Assembly: GCA_017547125.1 (NCBI GenBank)
Contig: JAFYQL010000164.1
Coordinates: forward strand, 1-7,602
DNA: 7,602 nt
Reading direction: 5' to 3'
DNA from: Bacillota bacterium
GTDB lineage: Bacteria; Bacillota; Clostridia; Lachnospirales; Anaerotignaceae
This document shows positions 6,415 through 7,602 of the stretch, in pieces. The position numbers and the translations under genes were made by a program. The notes beneath the pieces were generated by a model. It did no database searches. It worked only from the letters and a program-made list of their open reading frames with translations, and was not told where the DNA came from. Position 1 is the first letter of the stretch. The number at the start of each line of letters is the position of its first letter.

Positions 6415-6443
6415 ATTATAAATTCCATAACTGTTTAATACAA
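6415..6443 (-). promoter_or_regulatory. Predicted promoter of the GHL10 gene
   Basis: On the minus strand, a perfect TATAAT (6420-6415) lies 17 bases after TTGTAT (6443-6438). It is about 36 bases before the chosen ATG, which independently supports the 6379 start. The -35 box matches only at TTG, so expression may depend on the strong -10 or an activator. Confidence 0.68.
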
Positions 6444-6503
6444 GGAAGAAAGGCAAAAGTTAATGAAAATGTAAAATTTATGGATTTAAGTGGAAAATAA
6501 AAA

Positions 6504-6529
6504 TGCTCTGCACTTTTACATGCAGAGCA
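6504..6529 (-). terminator. Terminator of leuS
   Basis: A perfect 9-bp stem has arms TGCTCTGCA (6504-6512) and TGCAGAGCA (6521-6529) with an eight-base loop. On the minus strand it is followed by TTTTTATTTT. It begins about nine bases after the leuS stop codon. It is a good intrinsic terminator. Confidence 0.9.
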
Positions 6530-6537
6530 AATTGAAA

Positions 6538-7602
6538 TTATTTTACAACGATATTTAAAATCTTGCCAGGAACATAAATTTCCTTAACAATTGTCTTGCC
6601 TTCAAGTCTTGAAGCAAGTGCCTCTTTAGCCTTTGCAAGAACTTCTTCTTTGCCAAGTGATGCAGGAACCATGATAGTTTCTCTCACTTTACCATTGATC
6701 TGAAGTGGGACAGCGATTTCATCAACTACAAGTTTGCTTTCATCACATACTGGCCAGCCAGCTTCAAATACTGATGTTTCGTGGCCAAGTTCTCTCCAGA
6801 GTTCTTCTGAGATGTGTGGTGTGAATGGTGCAAGAAGTGTTACAAGTATTTCAAGACATGTCTTGTCGATACCATCCTGTGCCTTAGCAACATCCATAAG
6901 TTTATTTGTGAATTCCATGAAACCACTTACAACTGTGTTCATTGTAAGAGCGTTGAGACGTGTGTCGATTTCATAGATAATCTTGTTTTTAGCAAATTCA
7001 CTGTCTTTTGTAGGTGCAACATCTTTATCTTTATATGTTGCAACAAACTTCCATACCTTGTTGAGGTAACGGAATACGCCGTCGATACCGCTGTCATCCC
7101 ATTCTGAGTCAACTTCTGGTGGACCTACGAAAAGTTCGTACATTCTAAGTGAGTCACAACCGTACTTTTCAACAAGTTCGTCAGGTGATACAACGTTGCC
7201 TTTTGATTTACTCATCTTAGCACCGTTTTTGTTGATCATACCCTGGTTGAAAAGTCTCTTGAATGGTTCTTCAAAGCTTACTGCACCGATGTCATAAAGG
7301 AATTTTGTATAGAAACGAGCATAAAGAAGGTGAAGAACTGCGTGTTCGATACCGCCTACATACATATCAACAGGTGCCCATTTTGCAAGAGCTTCTTTGC
7401 TTGCAAGAGCTTCTGTGTTGTGTGGGTCTGTGTAACGAAGGAAATACCATGATGAACCAGCCCACTGTGGCATTGTGTTTGTTTCTCTCTTAGCTGCAGC
7501 ACCACATTTTGGACATGTTGTGTTTACCCATTCATCAATAGCGGCAAGTGGAGATTCACCTGTATCTGTTGGTTTGTAGTTTTCTACATCTGGAAGAACA
7601 AC
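6538..7602 (-). CDS. leuS: Leucyl-tRNA synthetase, C-terminal part (5' end beyond window)
   Basis: This cytoplasmic class I aminoacyl-tRNA synthetase charges tRNA-Leu with leucine. The reading frame is open to the right edge and gives 354 residues, a bit under half of a normal bacterial LeuRS of about 800. Visible in order are a GESPLA segment, the CPKCG zinc-type knuckle (Cys30, Cys33 of the partial protein), MPQWAGSSWYFLRY of the catalytic core, KMSKS at 129-133 for adenylate formation, the anticodon-binding helical domain, and the C-terminal tail with QINGKVR and IVKEIYVPGKILNIVVK. The Rossmann HIGH motif and CP1 editing domain lie outside the window. A methionine at 7473 is internal (in the MPQWAGSSW segment), not a start. 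It is followed by its own terminator. No frameshift or unusual residue is seen. Confidence 0.97.
   Translation of the reverse strand, partial: VVLPDVENYKPTDTGESPLAAIDEWVNTTCPKCGAAAKRETNTMPQWAGSSWYFLRYTDPHNTEALASKEALAKWAPVDMYVGGIEHAVLHLLYARFYTKFLYDIGAVSFEEPFKRLFNQGMINKNGAKMSKSKGNVVSPDELVEKYGCDSLRMYELFVGPPEVDSEWDDSGIDGVFRYLNKVWKFVATYKDKDVAPTKDSEFAKNKIIYEIDTRLNALTMNTVVSGFMEFTNKLMDVAKAQDGIDKTCLEILVTLLAPFTPHISEELWRELGHETSVFEAGWPVCDESKLVVDEIAVPLQINGKVRETIMVPASLGKEEVLAKAKEALASRLEGKTIVKEIYVPGKILNIVVK

Noticed and set aside
6398..6503. Possible small gene or leader peptide between GHL10 and leuS
   Set aside because: The plus-strand open frame here has no start with a convincing ribosome binding site, and the stretch is accounted for by the GHL10 promoter and leuS terminator.
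7471..7602. Truncated or frameshifted leuS beginning at Met 7473
   Set aside because: Translation continues in frame to the window edge with a standard LeuRS sequence (GESPLA, CPKCG). The gene is simply cut by the window.

Overview
This AT-rich window reads as a chromosomal segment of an anaerobic Clostridia-type Bacillota. The evidence is the strong AGGAGG-like ribosome binding sites, the compact sigma-A-like promoters, U-tract hairpin terminators after each transcription unit, and the family mix: a ROK glucokinase, a short DtxR-type regulator, and a secreted GHL10/DUF187 protein with copper-amine-oxidase-N-like repeats. I cannot name a genus from sequence alone. Nothing in the window looks like a phage, transposon, CRISPR array or RNA gene.

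Layout, left to right. Positions 42-1981 hold a minus-strand two-gene sugar operon: galE (UDP-glucose 4-epimerase) then a ROK-family sugar kinase, 12 bases apart, with a hairpin terminator after the kinase. Positions 1982-2159 are a divergent regulatory region with a promoter for each direction and several inverted repeats. Positions 2160-2534 encode, on the plus strand, a 124-residue DtxR/MntR-family metal-responsive repressor; it is the only plus-strand gene. A 15-bp-stem bidirectional terminator separates it from the convergent neighbour. Positions 2573-4611 hold a minus-strand operon of a MoxR-type AAA+ ATPase followed by a VWA-domain (CoxE-like) protein, driven by a well-formed promoter at 4655-4684. 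Positions 4766-6379 encode, on the minus strand, a secreted GHL10-type glycoside-hydrolase-like protein with its own promoter and terminator. Positions 6538-7602 are the C-terminal 354 residues of leucyl-tRNA synthetase, whose 5' part lies beyond the right edge.

How the genes relate. GalE and the ROK kinase plausibly work together, interconverting UDP-glucose and UDP-galactose and phosphorylating glucose for glycolysis and envelope or storage polysaccharide. The MoxR ATPase and VWA protein form a classic chaperone-like pair whose client is unknown; no obvious client gene is in the window. The GHL10 protein acts outside the cell, probably on wall or other polysaccharide. The DtxR-like regulator stands alone, with no metal transporter beside it. 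leuS is housekeeping.

The part with the least described biology is the MoxR-VWA pair. The most checkable small-scale observations are the mixed metal-ligand set of the DtxR-like protein and the palindromes in the galE/regulator intergenic region. I do not see strong evidence for a wholly new system here. Four annotated starts (MoxR, VWA, GHL10 and the partial leuS) differ from the longest-ORF boundary, and reasons are given in each entry.
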